Source of the DNA: Marinimicrococcus sp033875255
GTDB taxonomy: Bacteria > Pseudomonadota > Alphaproteobacteria > Geminicoccales > Geminicoccaceae
Assembly (NCBI GenBank): GCA_033875255.1
Contig: JAWZSN010000023.1
Span: 1-64,000 of the forward strand
Reading direction: 5' to 3'
DNA length: 64,000 bases
Shown here: in pieces, positions 43,386 to 52,642 of the stretch
Layout: each line of letters begins with the position of its first letter
Position numbering within the stretch: the stretch's first letter is position 1
Position numbers and translations under genes: made by a program
Notes under the pieces: generated by a model
What the model saw: only the letters and a program-made list of their open reading frames with translations
What the model was told of the DNA's origin: nothing
The model's database searches: none

Positions 43386-45458
43386 TCAGTCGGCGGCTTC
43401 TGCCGGGGTCTCGAGCACCGGCGCCACGGCCTCCAGCTCTTCCGGCGGGATGTGGCAGAGGATCTTGTGGCCGCCGCCGAAGACGCGCTCGGGCGGCAGC
43501 TCGGTCTCGCAGATGCGCCCGAGCTTGCGCGGACAGCGGGTCTGGAAGGGGCAGCCGGGCGGCGGGCTGGTGGCCGAGGGCAGCTCGCCCTCGAGCAGGA
43601 TGCGCCGTTTGCTTACCGAGGCGTCGGCCACCGGGGCGGCCGAGAGCAGTGCTTCGGTATAGGGGTGGTAGGGGGGCGAGAAGACCTCCTCCACCGTGCC
43701 CTGCTCGACGATCCGGCCCAGATACATCACCAGCACCCGGTCGGCGAGGTAGCGCACGAGGCCCAGGTCGTGGCTGATGAAGAGCAGCGTGGTGCCGTTG
43801 CGGCGCTGGATGTCCAGCAGCAGCCGGGCGATGGCGGCCTGCACCGAGACGTCCAGCGCGGAGACCGGCTCGTCGGCCACCACCACTCTGGGATCGCCGG
43901 CGAACGCACGGGCGATCGCCACGCGCTGCTTCTGCCCGCCCGAGAGCTGGCGCGGCCGGCGGTCGTGGAAGGCGCGCGGCAGGCGCACGAGGTCGAGCAG
44001 CTCCATCACCCGCGCGCGCACCGCCTCGCGGTCGCGCAGCCCGCCGAACCGGCGCACCACGCGGGCGATCTGGTAGCCCACGCTGTGGCTCGGGTTGAGG
44101 GTCTCGAAGGGGTTCTGGAAGATCATCTGGAGCAGGCCCACCGTGGAGGGCCGGCGCCGTTCCACCGGCACCGAGCCCACCTCCCGCCCGGCGAGGCGGA
44201 TCTGCCCGTCGGTGGCCGTCTCGAGGCCCATCAGGACCTTGGCGAAGGTGGACTTGCCGCAGCCGGATTCGCCCACGATGGCCACCGTCTCGGCCTCGCG
44301 CGCGGCGAAGTCGATGGACTCGTTGGCCCGCACCGCCTGGCCCCCGCCGCCCTCGATCAGCGCTGCCAGCGGCTTCTCGGGCAGGGCGTAGTATTTCCTC
44401 AGGCCCTCCACCTCCAGCACCTTCTCGCCGGGGCTGGCGATGGCGGCCGGCATGCGGCGCGGCCGAGCGGCGGCCCAGTCGATCTCCTCGAAGCGCACGC
44501 AGCGCGCGGTGTGGTCCGGGCCGGCCTCGCGCATCGGGATGACGCCCCGATCGCAGCGGCCGGGCTCGAAGAAACCGCAGCGGGGATGGAAATTGCAGCC
44601 CGGCGGCCGCTCGCCGGGAAGGGGCAGGGTGCCCGGGATCGGCACCAGCGGGCGGGCGTTCTTGTCGGCGCCGGGCACCGGCACGGCGTTGAGCAGGCCG
44701 CGCGTGTAGGGATGGCGCATGGCGCCGAACACCGCGCCCACCCGCCCGGTCTCCACCGCCTCGCCGGCATACATCACGCAGACCCGCTCGCAGGTCTCGC
44801 GGATCAGGCCGAGATTGTGGCTGATGAACAGCACCGAGGTGCCGAGCTCGCGGGCGAGCCCGCCGATCAGCGCCACAATGCCGGCCTCCACCGTGACGTC
44901 GAGCGCCGTGGTGGGCTCGTCCAGGATGAGGAGGCGCGGCCGGCCGAGCAGCGCCATGGCGATCACCACGCGCTGCTGCTGGCCGCCGGAGAGCTGGTGC
45001 GGCCAGCTCTCCATGATCCGCTCCGGGTCCGGGAGCTGGACCCGCTCCAGCATCTCCAGCGCCTGCCGCCGCGCCTCACCGCGTCCGGCGCCGCCATGGA
45101 TCATCGGCACCTCGGCGAGCTGCCGGCCGATGGTCATGGAGGGGTTCAGCGAGGCCATCGGCTCCTGGTAGACCATGCCGATCGCGCCGCCGCGCAGCCG
45201 GCGCAGCTCCTCGCCCTCCATGGCGAGCAGGTCGCGCCCGTCGAAGCGGATGCTGCCGTCGGCGATGAAGCCGGAGCGCCCTAGGTGACGCATGATGGCG
45301 AAGGCCACGGTGGACTTGCCGCAGCCCGACTCGCCCACCAGGCCCACGGTCTCGCCGCGCCCCACCTCGAGATCGAAGCCGCTCACCGCCGGCACGTCGC
45401 CGCTGCGGGTGCGGTAGGAGATGGAGAGGTTCCGGCACGCCAGCAGGGGCTCGCCCAT
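43386..45458 (-). CDS. Fused dipeptide/oligopeptide ABC ATPase (DppD-DppF type)
   Basis: Predicted 690 residues from ATG 45458 with two complete ABC cassettes. The first has GESGCGKSTVAF, LSGGQQQRVVIAMALLGRP, LILDEPTTALD and a CNFHPRCGFFEPGRC cysteine tail. The second has GESGCGKSTFAKVL, LSGGQKQRVAIARAFAGDP, VVADEPVSALD and CPFQTRCPRKLGRIC. The tails are the DppD/OppF-type oligopeptide-binding extensions with four cysteines. It powers the dppBC-type permeases upstream; the permease gene dppC ends 5 bases before its start. Confidence 0.93.
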   Translation of the reverse strand: MGEPLLACRNLSISYRTRSGDVPAVSGFDLEVGRGETVGLVGESGCGKSTVAFAIMRHLGRSGFIADGSIRFDGRDLLAMEGEELRRLRGGAIGMVYQEPMASLNPSMTIGRQLAEVPMIHGGAGRGEARRQALEMLERVQLPDPERIMESWPHQLSGGQQQRVVIAMALLGRPRLLILDEPTTALDVTVEAGIVALIGGLARELGTSVLFISHNLGLIRETCERVCVMYAGEAVETGRVGAVFGAMRHPYTRGLLNAVPVPGADKNARPLVPIPGTLPLPGERPPGCNFHPRCGFFEPGRCDRGVIPMREAGPDHTARCVRFEEIDWAAARPRRMPAAIASPGEKVLEVEGLRKYYALPEKPLAALIEGGGGQAVRANESIDFAAREAETVAIVGESGCGKSTFAKVLMGLETATDGQIRLAGREVGSVPVERRRPSTVGLLQMIFQNPFETLNPSHSVGYQIARVVRRFGGLRDREAVRARVMELLDLVRLPRAFHDRRPRQLSGGQKQRVAIARAFAGDPRVVVADEPVSALDVSVQAAIARLLLDIQRRNGTTLLFISHDLGLVRYLADRVLVMYLGRIVEQGTVEEVFSPPYHPYTEALLSAAPVADASVSKRRILLEGELPSATSPPPGCPFQTRCPRKLGRICETELPPERVFGGGHKILCHIPPEELEAVAPVLETPAEAAD

Positions 45459-45462
45459 CGCT

Positions 45463-46371
45463 TCAGTCCCGCAGGCTGATCTCTCGCAGACCGTCTGCGA
45501 GCAGGTTGAAGCCAAGCACCAGCGAGGTGATGGCGGCGGCGGGCAGCAGCGCCATGTGGCCGGCGAGGCTGCCCAGGGGCTGGGTCTCGGCGATCATCTG
45601 GCCCCAGTCCGGGTCCGGCGGCGGCAGGCCCAGGCCCAGAAAGCCCAGCATGGCGATGGTCACGGTGGTGTAGCCGAGCCTGAGACAGGCATCGACGATG
45701 AGCGGCCCGCGCACATTGGGCAGCAGCTCCACCAGCATGATGCGCCAGGGCCCCTCGCCGCGCGCCCGCGCCGCCTGGACGTAGTCGCGGCTCTTCAGGT
45801 CGAGGGCCAGGCCCCGGACGATGCGCATGATCCCGGGTGCCGAGGCGAAGGTCACCGCCAGCACGATGTTGAGGCCCGAGGCCCCCAGCCGGGTGATGAC
45901 GACGATGTAGAGCACCATCACCGGGAAGCTCAGCAGCACGTTGGCGGCGAACGAGATCACCTCGTCGCGCCAGCCGCCGCGATAGCCCGCCACCAGCCCC
46001 ATGAGCACGCCCGCCACATAGGCGCAGGCGGTGGCGAGGCTGGCCCATACCAGCACCCGCCGCGAGCCCCAGACCAGCCGCGAGAGCATGTCGCGGCCCT
46101 TGTGGTCGGTGCCCAGCCAGAACACGGTCTCGCCGTCGCGCGCCACGTCGCCCGGGAACTTGAAGGGCTCCATGGGGGTGTTCGGGTCGAGCAGGGGAAG
46201 CACCGGCGCCAGCAGCGCCAGCGTGGCCCAGAACAGCAGGATGCCGGCACCCGTCATGGCGATGGGGCTCTCGCGGAGCCGGCCCAGGGCGGCAAGCGGC
46301 CCGCGCCAGGCCGGCGCCGGCGCGACAGGCTGCGCCTCGTCCTCTTCCGGCAGCGGGTGCGAGAGCGCCAT
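45463..46371 (-). CDS. ABC permease, DppC/OppC-type
   Basis: Predicted 302 residues with six membrane helices. WLGTDHKGRDMLSRLVWGSR and the EAA loop (SRDYVQAARARGEGPWRIMLVELLPN, positions about 195-220) are typical of DppC. It overlaps the DppB-type gene by one base. It forms the channel with DppB for a peptide or similar solute. Confidence 0.93.
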   Translation of the reverse strand: MALSHPLPEEDEAQPVAPAPAWRGPLAALGRLRESPIAMTGAGILLFWATLALLAPVLPLLDPNTPMEPFKFPGDVARDGETVFWLGTDHKGRDMLSRLVWGSRRVLVWASLATACAYVAGVLMGLVAGYRGGWRDEVISFAANVLLSFPVMVLYIVVITRLGASGLNIVLAVTFASAPGIMRIVRGLALDLKSRDYVQAARARGEGPWRIMLVELLPNVRGPLIVDACLRLGYTTVTIAMLGFLGLGLPPPDPDWGQMIAETQPLGSLAGHMALLPAAAITSLVLGFNLLADGLREISLRD

Positions 46372-47303
46372 CAGGCGAACCTTATGCGCGGGTTGAGCAG
46401 CATGTAGCCGATGTCGGAGATGAACTGCGAGAGCACCGCCACGAACACCGCCACGAGCGCGCAGGCCTCGATGAGGTAGATGTCGCCGAAGGTGGCAGCG
46501 TCATAGAGAAGGGCGCCGAAGCCCTTGTAGGCGAAGAACACCTCCACCACGATCACGCCGGAGAGCAGCCAGTTGAGCTGCAGCACGATGATGGTGAAGG
46601 GGGCGATCAGCGCGTTCCTGAGCCCGTGCACGAGGATCACCCGCCGGCGCGGCAGGCCCTTGAGGATGGCGGTGCGGATATAGGGCGAGGTCATCACCTC
46701 GGCCATCGAGGCGCGCGTCATGCGGGCCACGTAGCCGAAGTCGTAGAGCACCAGGACCAGCACCGGCAGGACGAGCTCCAGCGGCGCGAAACCGCCCGCC
46801 ATGCTGGAGGTGCCCGGCAGCCAGCCCAGCTTGAAGACCAGCAGGCCGGTGAGGAACGTCGCCGACGCGAACTCCGGCACGGAGGTGGTGACCACCGAGC
46901 CTATCGAGATGGCGCGGTCGGTGCGCGAGCCCTCGCGCATGCCCGCCAGCACGCCGAGTGCCAGCGAGATCGGCACCATGAGCGCGAAGACGCAGGCCGC
47001 GAGGATGCCGGTGGCGGCAAGGCGCGGCCAGAGGATCTCGGCGACCGGCACCTTGAAGCGCAGCGACTGGCCGAAATCCCCCTGGACCGCGTTCCAGATC
47101 CACTCGGTGTAGCGGACGAGGAAGGCGCGGTCGTAGCCGTTCTCGGCCAGCCACAGCTCGCGCTGCTCCACCGAGGAGTAGGGGCCCAGCACCTTGCCCG
47201 CCACGGCGAGCTTGTCGGTCTCGAAGATCGCAAAGAGGATCAGCGAGACCGTCACCATGATGAGCGCCATGGAGGCGAAGCGGCGGGCCGCCAGTCTCAG
47301 CAC
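46371..47303 (-). CDS. ABC permease, DppB/OppB-type
   Basis: Predicted 310 residues. An N-terminal helix is followed by an ENGYDRAFLVRYTEWI periplasmic loop, DFGQSLRFKVPVAE, and the EAA region TRASMAEVMTSPYIRTAILKGLPRRR. These are DppB marks. It lies between the binding-protein gene (47-base gap) and the DppC-type gene. Confidence 0.93.
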   Translation of the reverse strand: MLRLAARRFASMALIMVTVSLILFAIFETDKLAVAGKVLGPYSSVEQRELWLAENGYDRAFLVRYTEWIWNAVQGDFGQSLRFKVPVAEILWPRLAATGILAACVFALMVPISLALGVLAGMREGSRTDRAISIGSVVTTSVPEFASATFLTGLLVFKLGWLPGTSSMAGGFAPLELVLPVLVLVLYDFGYVARMTRASMAEVMTSPYIRTAILKGLPRRRVILVHGLRNALIAPFTIIVLQLNWLLSGVIVVEVFFAYKGFGALLYDAATFGDIYLIEACALVAVFVAVLSQFISDIGYMLLNPRIRFA

Positions 47304-47349
47304 CGGCGGTCCTCTGGCAGCATCGCCTTCCGGGCGGTGGGGGTCACCC

Positions 47350-49062
47350 TCAGGCCGCCTCGTCGATCCACACGCCGTGAAACTCGTGATGCTGCATGGG
47401 ATGCGCCTCGAGGCCCTTGATCCTGGGCGAGGCCACGAAGAACTTCGGGATCCAGATGGGCTGCACGATCACCGCATCCTCCTGGAGGATGCGCTCCACC
47501 TTCTTCATGACCTTCGAGCGCTCCTTGGGATCGACGATGGCCTCGGCCTCGTCGAGAGCCTTGTCGAACTCGGGATTGGCGTAGCCGGTCTCGTTCCACG
47601 GCACGCCCGAGCGGTAGCCCAGCGAGAGGGTCATGGTGCCCAGCGGCCGGTGCGCCCAGGAGGTGATGCCGAAGGGCGTCTTGTTCCAGATCTCCCAGTA
47701 CTGCTCGGAGGGCATCATGTTGATGACCAGCTCGATGCCCGCCGGTGCCACCTGCTCCTTCAGGATCTCCAGCGCCTGCTGCTGCCAGGGGCCGGTGGTG
47801 TTGCCGCAGTCCACCGACAGGCGCAGCCCGTCGCCGTGGCCGGCTTCCGCCAGCAGCGCCTTCGCCTTCTCGTGATCCTGGACCGGCTTCTCCAGCTTGA
47901 AATACTCGGGGTGGATCGGCGCCACGTGGTGGTGCTCGCCATAGGCGGCGCGGCCCCCGTAGATCAGCCGCGGATAGGCGTCGACATCAACGCAGGCCTG
48001 GATCGCCTGCCGCACGCGCAGGTCGCTGAAGGGCTCGGCGTCCACCCGCATCCGCACGCAGGCGGTCTGCGCGGTCACCGCCTCGAGGATCATGGTCTTG
48101 GGCAGGCTCTCCGCCATGGGCAGGGAGCTCACGTCGAGATCGTAGGTCATGTCGACCTGGCCGGAGGCGTAGGCGGCGAGCTGGGCCGCCGAGGCCACGC
48201 CGTGGTCGATATAGACGATCTCGTCGAGGAAGACCTTCGGGCCCCAGTACGCGAAGTCGGGCACCCGGCGCAGCACCGCCTTGCGGCCGATCTCGAACTC
48301 CGCGAGCGTGAAGGGGCCGGTGCCCAGCGGGTTCTTCGAGAGATCGGCACCGGTCTCCTCGAAGCTTCGGTGCACGATGGCGCAGGGATAGGAATAGAGG
48401 TTCTCGGGCACCGAGAGCACCGGCTGGTCGAAATGCAGGCGCAGCGTGTGATCGTCCACCCGCTCGAGCGCCCCCTCGCGCATCCGCCGGCCGGTCTTGG
48501 GCTTGCCGTCCGCATCCGTCTCGCCGGTCTCGTATTCCTCGGTGAGACCGATGAAGAGGCCCTGGTTGGAGGAGCCGGTCTTCGGATCGAGCCAGCGGCG
48601 GAAGTTGAAGAGCACGTCCTCGACGTCGAAGGCGTCGCCGTTGTGCCACTTCACGTCCTGGCGCAGATGCAGCGTCCACGTCTTGAGGTCGTCGGAGACC
48701 TCCCAGCTCTCGGCCAGATGCGGGCGGGTGACGTTGTCGGGCCCGGTCATCGTCAGATATTCGACGATCTGCCGCGCCACGTTCGACTTCTCGGTCCAGT
48801 CGAAGAGGGCGGGATCGGTCATCTCCTGGACCGACATCGAGCAGCGCAGCGTGCCGCCCTCCACCGGCTGCCCCAAGGGCTCGGCGGCGGCGGGGTCCAC
48901 GAAGCCCTCGCCCAGGATCCGCCCCGCCATGGCGTAGGCGGCGCCGGAGCCGACGCCGAGCAGGGTCACGGTGCGCAGGAACTCGCGCCGGTCGCACGCT
49001 CCCTCGCCGAGCCGCCGGCGCATCAGTGCCACGAGTGGGTGCGTCGCGTGCGTTCGCTTCAT
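47350..49062 (-). CDS. ABC substrate-binding protein, DppA/SBP5 family, Tat-exported
   Basis: Predicted 570 residues from ATG 49062, with GGAGCC just upstream. The signal has a twin-arginine core (CDRREFLRTVTLLGVGSGAAYAM). The mature part follows SBP family 5: ALFDWTEKSNVARQIVEYL, HLRQDVKWHNGDAFDVEDV and NPLGTGPFTLAEFEIG. The family binds peptides, nickel or other solutes; the ligand is not evident. It is first in the four-gene ABC operon. The N terminus of the longer frame is rejected for lack of a signal. Confidence 0.92.
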   Translation of the reverse strand: MKRTHATHPLVALMRRRLGEGACDRREFLRTVTLLGVGSGAAYAMAGRILGEGFVDPAAAEPLGQPVEGGTLRCSMSVQEMTDPALFDWTEKSNVARQIVEYLTMTGPDNVTRPHLAESWEVSDDLKTWTLHLRQDVKWHNGDAFDVEDVLFNFRRWLDPKTGSSNQGLFIGLTEEYETGETDADGKPKTGRRMREGALERVDDHTLRLHFDQPVLSVPENLYSYPCAIVHRSFEETGADLSKNPLGTGPFTLAEFEIGRKAVLRRVPDFAYWGPKVFLDEIVYIDHGVASAAQLAAYASGQVDMTYDLDVSSLPMAESLPKTMILEAVTAQTACVRMRVDAEPFSDLRVRQAIQACVDVDAYPRLIYGGRAAYGEHHHVAPIHPEYFKLEKPVQDHEKAKALLAEAGHGDGLRLSVDCGNTTGPWQQQALEILKEQVAPAGIELVINMMPSEQYWEIWNKTPFGITSWAHRPLGTMTLSLGYRSGVPWNETGYANPEFDKALDEAEAIVDPKERSKVMKKVERILQEDAVIVQPIWIPKFFVASPRIKGLEAHPMQHHEFHGVWIDEAA

Positions 49063-49290
49063 TGGCTCCTCCCGATCCCGCCGTGCCGTGCAGTCCTGGA
49101 AGACGCCGGGAGAGCCGCCAGCCCGCCCGTGTCCAGGTCTGCCTGTCGTATCGACACGGCCCCGGAACGCGACCGCGCCTCCTTCCGCACCGCTTCCGCA
49201 AGGGTGCCGTGGCACAACGGCGGAAACGAACGCAAACCATAGCCGTGCGCCAAACGTGGTGTCAAAGCAGCGCCTCTGGCGGCGTCATGC
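49063..49290. other. Intergenic region upstream of the ABC operon
   Basis: About 230 bases likely hold the promoter of the binding-protein gene. I see no gene and no strong hairpin. Confidence 0.35.
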
Positions 49291-49416
49291 TCACAGCCAG
49301 ACCAGCATGATGACGGCCGCCGCAACGCCGGCCAGGACGATCACGGGCAGGAACAGGCGCGAGCCGAAGCGGCCGCCGTGCCGGCGGTACGGGCGCCCGG
49401 GTCCTGGCGCCGTCAT
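49291..49416 (-). CDS. Small single-pass membrane protein (41 residues)
   Basis: Read from the sequence: ATG at 49416, stop TGA at 49291-49293. A basic N terminus with RPYRRHGGRFGSR leads to one helix (LFLPVIVLAGVAAAVIMLVW) ending two residues before the stop. It lies 43 bases past the stop of the DUF892 gene on the same strand, so it may be its small operon partner. No family is recognised. Confidence 0.5.
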   Translation of the reverse strand: MTAPGPGRPYRRHGGRFGSRLFLPVIVLAGVAAAVIMLVWL

Positions 49417-49459
49417 TGCGGCCGTCCTCGTGCGCGACGTCGTGCGGGCGCCGGGATGC

Positions 49460-49966
49460 TCAGCGTCCGGCCTGCAGATCGGCCTGCTCGCGCTGGAGGT
49501 AGGTGCGGGTCACTTCCGGCAGATGCGCGTGGAGCCATTCGGCCATCGCCTCTTCCTCGCGCAGGATGTCCCGGCAGACCGAGGCGATACGAGCCTCGCC
49601 GCAGACCTCCGCGGTGGCGACGAGCGCCATGTAGGCGCTGATCTCGAAATGCTCGAAGGTGTAGCCGGCCATGGCACCCTTGACGACCTCGTCGCCGGCG
49701 AACATGCCGCCGATCCCTTGTGCCATGGCGGTGAGCCTGCCCATGGCGTCCTTGGCGCCCGAGCTGTCGGCGCCGAGCGAGACGAGACATTCCTCGAGCC
49801 GGCCGGCCTGCGAGCGGGTCTCGTCCAGATGCTGGCGGAGCCGCTGACGCAGCTCGGGATAATGCTCCAGCCGCGAGGCCTGGCTATCCAGCATCGTCTC
49901 GGCCTGCCGCTCCATGGCGTGGGCGTCCTTGAGCCACTGAACAAGCCGATCGCGTGCGTCTGTCAT
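49460..49966 (-). CDS. DUF892 ferritin-like protein (YciE/YciF type)
   Basis: Predicted 168 residues from ATG 49966. LKDAHAMERQAETML begins a four-helix bundle; AMAGYTFEHFEISAYMALVA and REEEAMAEWLHAHL supply the Glu/His positions of a di-metal site. DUF892 proteins are stress-induced in enterobacteria. The role is uncertain. It is followed by the 41-residue membrane protein. Confidence 0.87.
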   Translation of the reverse strand: MTDARDRLVQWLKDAHAMERQAETMLDSQASRLEHYPELRQRLRQHLDETRSQAGRLEECLVSLGADSSGAKDAMGRLTAMAQGIGGMFAGDEVVKGAMAGYTFEHFEISAYMALVATAEVCGEARIASVCRDILREEEAMAEWLHAHLPEVTRTYLQREQADLQAGR

Positions 49967-50198
49967 GGGCCGTGCCTTCTGTGATTGCGGGCGCTCCGAC
50001 AACGGCGCTTGGCGAAGCCGGTTCCCGGCTCGATGGGGGCATCGTCAGAAGGTGAGGAAAGCCGCCGTTTGCTGGCGGCGCCGGTCATGGCAAGATCGGC
50101 TGTCGCGGGGCAGCGGCGCTGGAATGCGGCCGGATGGCACGGCGAGCCAGGCGGCATCTCGAGGGTGAGCCTGCCCGATGGGGGCAGGGGAGGGAACG

Positions 50199-51104
50199 GT
50201 GACCGATCTAGCGACGATGCTGAAGGCCCGCGGCGTCCTGCTGATGGATGGCGGCATGGGCCAGGAGCTGCGCCGCCGCAGCCCGCTGGGCGATCATCCC
50301 TTGTGGTCGGCCAAGGTGATGGCGGAGCAGCCCGGCCTGGTACGCGCGCTGCACCGCGAGTTCATCGACGCCGGCGCGCGCGTCATCATCACCAACACCT
50401 ATGCGACCTCCCGCCACCGGCTTGCCGCGGAGGGCATGGAGGAGCGCTTTGCAGAGCTCGTGACGCTGGGCGGGAGGCTCGCCTGCGAGGCGCGCGCGGA
50501 GAGTGGCCGGGAGGTGCTGGTCGCAGGCTCGCTGCCGCCGCTCCACGGCAGCTACCGGCCGGACCTGGTGCGCTCCTTCGAGGAGATCGCGCCGGTCTAC
50601 CGCGAGCATGCCGAGCTGCTGGCGCCGCATGTCGACCTGTTGCTGTGCGAGACGATGTCGAGCGCCGAGGAGGCACGCGCAGCCGCCCACGCCGCCGCAA
50701 CCACCGGCAAGCCGGTATGGGTCGCGTGGACCCTGAAGGACGGGGGCAGCACGGCGCTACGTAGCGGCGAGAGCCTGGACCGGGCCTGGGCGGCGCTCGA
50801 CGGCATTCCCGTCGAGGCGGTGCTGGTCAATTGCTGCTCGCCCGAGAGCATCACCGCCGCCATGCCCGAGCTGGCGGCGCTGGGCCCGCCCGCCGGCGCC
50901 TACGCCAACGGCTTCGCCCCGATCCCGAAGGACTGGCTGGTCACGCAGGGCACCGCACGCCTCGGCCATCGCGACGAGCTGACGCCCGAAGCCTATTGCC
51001 GCCACGCCGCTCGCTGGATCGAGACGGGCGCCAGGATCGTGGGCGGCTGCTGCGAGGTCGGCCCCGAGCATATCAGGGCGATCCGAGAGATGCTGGAGGG
51101 GTGA
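50199..51104 (+). CDS. Homocysteine S-methyltransferase
   Basis: Predicted 301 residues from GTG 50199, preceded by GGGGAGGGA; an ATG at 50178 in frame is less well placed. LLMDGGMGQELRRR opens the barrel, and the zinc cysteines are in VNCCSPESI and VGGCCEVGP. This matches MmuM/BHMT-like enzymes that move a methyl group to homocysteine. The donor is not shown (S-methylmethionine or betaine). Confidence 0.9.
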   Translation: MTDLATMLKARGVLLMDGGMGQELRRRSPLGDHPLWSAKVMAEQPGLVRALHREFIDAGARVIITNTYATSRHRLAAEGMEERFAELVTLGGRLACEARAESGREVLVAGSLPPLHGSYRPDLVRSFEEIAPVYREHAELLAPHVDLLLCETMSSAEEARAAAHAAATTGKPVWVAWTLKDGGSTALRSGESLDRAWAALDGIPVEAVLVNCCSPESITAAMPELAALGPPAGAYANGFAPIPKDWLVTQGTARLGHRDELTPEAYCRHAARWIETGARIVGGCCEVGPEHIRAIREMLEG

Positions 51105-51192
51105 AGGGGACCTCACCAGGCGACGCTTTCGTGCCGGAATAGGAACATTGCCGGACACGCAGCGGACCATGCCGTGGAGCGGGGAGAGCGGG

Positions 51193-51378
51193 ATGAGATG
51201 GTTTCGGTTTCGCTGGCCGCAGCATGTGGATACCGGGCCCGTGACCTCCTACGTCCGGGAGAAGATGGGAGAGGCCTCCTGGTCTGATCCCGCGCAGCGG
51301 GACTACATCAGGATTCTCCGGCAGATCGAGGAGCTCCACGGCGGCCCCTTTCCCGGCGGCCTCGGCCGCATGGCATAG
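51193..51378 (+). CDS. Small hypothetical protein (61 residues)
   Basis: ATG 51193 follows GGGGAGAGCG. The product begins MRWFRFRWPQHVDTGPVTSY and ends GGPFPGGLGRMA, with a short charged helix between. I do not recognise it. The ribosome site and lack of overlap with other genes favour it, but length and GC content make it uncertain. Confidence 0.4.
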   Translation: MRWFRFRWPQHVDTGPVTSYVREKMGEASWSDPAQRDYIRILRQIEELHGGPFPGGLGRMA

Positions 51379-51402
51379 GCTGGGCACGCGCGTGCCTACC
51401 CC

Positions 51403-51600
51403 GTGGAGGCCGAGGTCATCCGGGCCGAGGTCATGGATGGCCGGGTGATCTCGGAGGAGGAGGCCCGCCGCGCCCTGCTGGCCCGAAAGGCCCAGCAGAC
51501 GTTCCGGCAGGCGGGCGAGCGGACGCGGGAAGGCCGGGAGCAGGAGGCCCGGCAGGAGGAGGAGAGGCGCGCCTGGCTGGCGGCCGGCGGGCGGCCCTAG
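51403..51600 (+). CDS. Small charged helical hypothetical protein (65 residues)
   Basis: A frame from GTG 51403, with an internal ATG at 51433. The second half is a highly charged, coiled-coil-like helix (EEEARRALLARKAQQTF, then GERTREGREQEARQEEERRAW). No strong ribosome site is seen, so this is weak. It directly follows the other small frame. Confidence 0.3.
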   Translation: MEAEVIRAEVMDGRVISEEEARRALLARKAQQTFRQAGERTREGREQEARQEEERRAWLAAGGRP

Positions 51601-51745
51601 GGGCCGTCTCGAAGGGCTCGCGGCGACGGTCGGCCAACACCCGCGGCAGCCCATGCGCGCCCGCCGTCAGGCCATGCGCCGGGCGCATCTGGCGGGGTGA
51701 TCCTGCTGGCGGTAGGAATGCTCATCTGCCGCAGGATGCGCCGCC

Positions 51746-52621
51746 ATGACGCTGCCGCTCGCCAGTCGCGCCGCCGGACCGCCGGCACCTTTGCGGGGCG
51801 TCCTGCTCATGGTGGCCGGGGTGGGGCTGCTCACCATCATGGATGCCTGCATCAAGCACCTCTCGGCGCGCTACCCGGTGCCCGAGCTGGTGTTCTTCCG
51901 CTGCCTGTTCGCGCTGCCGGTATTGCTGCTGGCGCTGCATTTCGACGGCGGCATCCAGGGACTCGTTCGTGCCAGGCACCGCTGGCAGCTCTTGCGCGGC
52001 TGCTTCAGCACCGCCACCAGCCTGCTGTTCTTCTACGGCCTCGCCGCGCTGCCGCTGGTGGACACGCTGGCCATCAGCTTCTCGGCACCGCTGCTGGTGG
52101 CGCTCCTCGCCGGGCCGCTGCTGGGCGAGCGGCTCGACGGCCGCGGCTGGGCCCTGGTAATCTTGGGCTTTGCCGGCGTCTTGGTGGTGCTGCGGCCCGG
52201 CATGGGCGTGCTCCAGCCGGGGGCGCTGCTGGTGGTCGCCTCCACGCTTACCTACGCGCTCGGCATGATCCTGCTGCGCCGCCTCGGCCTCACCGATTCC
52301 GCCACCGTCACCACCCTCTACGCCACGCTCATTCCCGGCACGGTGGCGCTCGCCGTGGCCCTCCCGCTCTGGCAGACACCCGAGCCGGCCGACCTGCCGC
52401 TCATGCTGGCCTCGGGCATTCTCGGCGCCTGCGGCACGCTCGCCGTCTCCGCGGCCTTCCGTCTCGCCGCTGCACCGCTGCTCACCTCGCTCGACTACAC
52501 CGCCATCCTCTGGGCCGCCGGGCTCGGCTGGCTGGTCTTCGACGAGCTGCCGAGCATCTTCGTGCTGCTCGGCGCCGCCCTGGTCATCACGAGCGGGCTT
52601 GGCATCTCCCGCCGCCGCTGA
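51746..52621 (+). CDS. EamA/DMT-family transporter
   Basis: Predicted 291 residues with ten membrane helices in two EamA repeats: VAGVGLLTIMDACIKHL...PELVFFRCLFALP, and then ASTLTYALGMILLRRLG. The end ALVITSGLGISRRR has the typical basic cap. This family exports or imports small metabolites; the substrate is unknown. It faces the sterol-desaturase gene, with a 21-base gap. Confidence 0.92.
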   Translation: MTLPLASRAAGPPAPLRGVLLMVAGVGLLTIMDACIKHLSARYPVPELVFFRCLFALPVLLLALHFDGGIQGLVRARHRWQLLRGCFSTATSLLFFYGLAALPLVDTLAISFSAPLLVALLAGPLLGERLDGRGWALVILGFAGVLVVLRPGMGVLQPGALLVVASTLTYALGMILLRRLGLTDSATVTTLYATLIPGTVALAVALPLWQTPEPADLPLMLASGILGACGTLAVSAAFRLAAAPLLTSLDYTAILWAAGLGWLVFDELPSIFVLLGAALVITSGLGISRRR

Positions 52622-52642
52622 GCGGCGCCGCACCGCACCACC

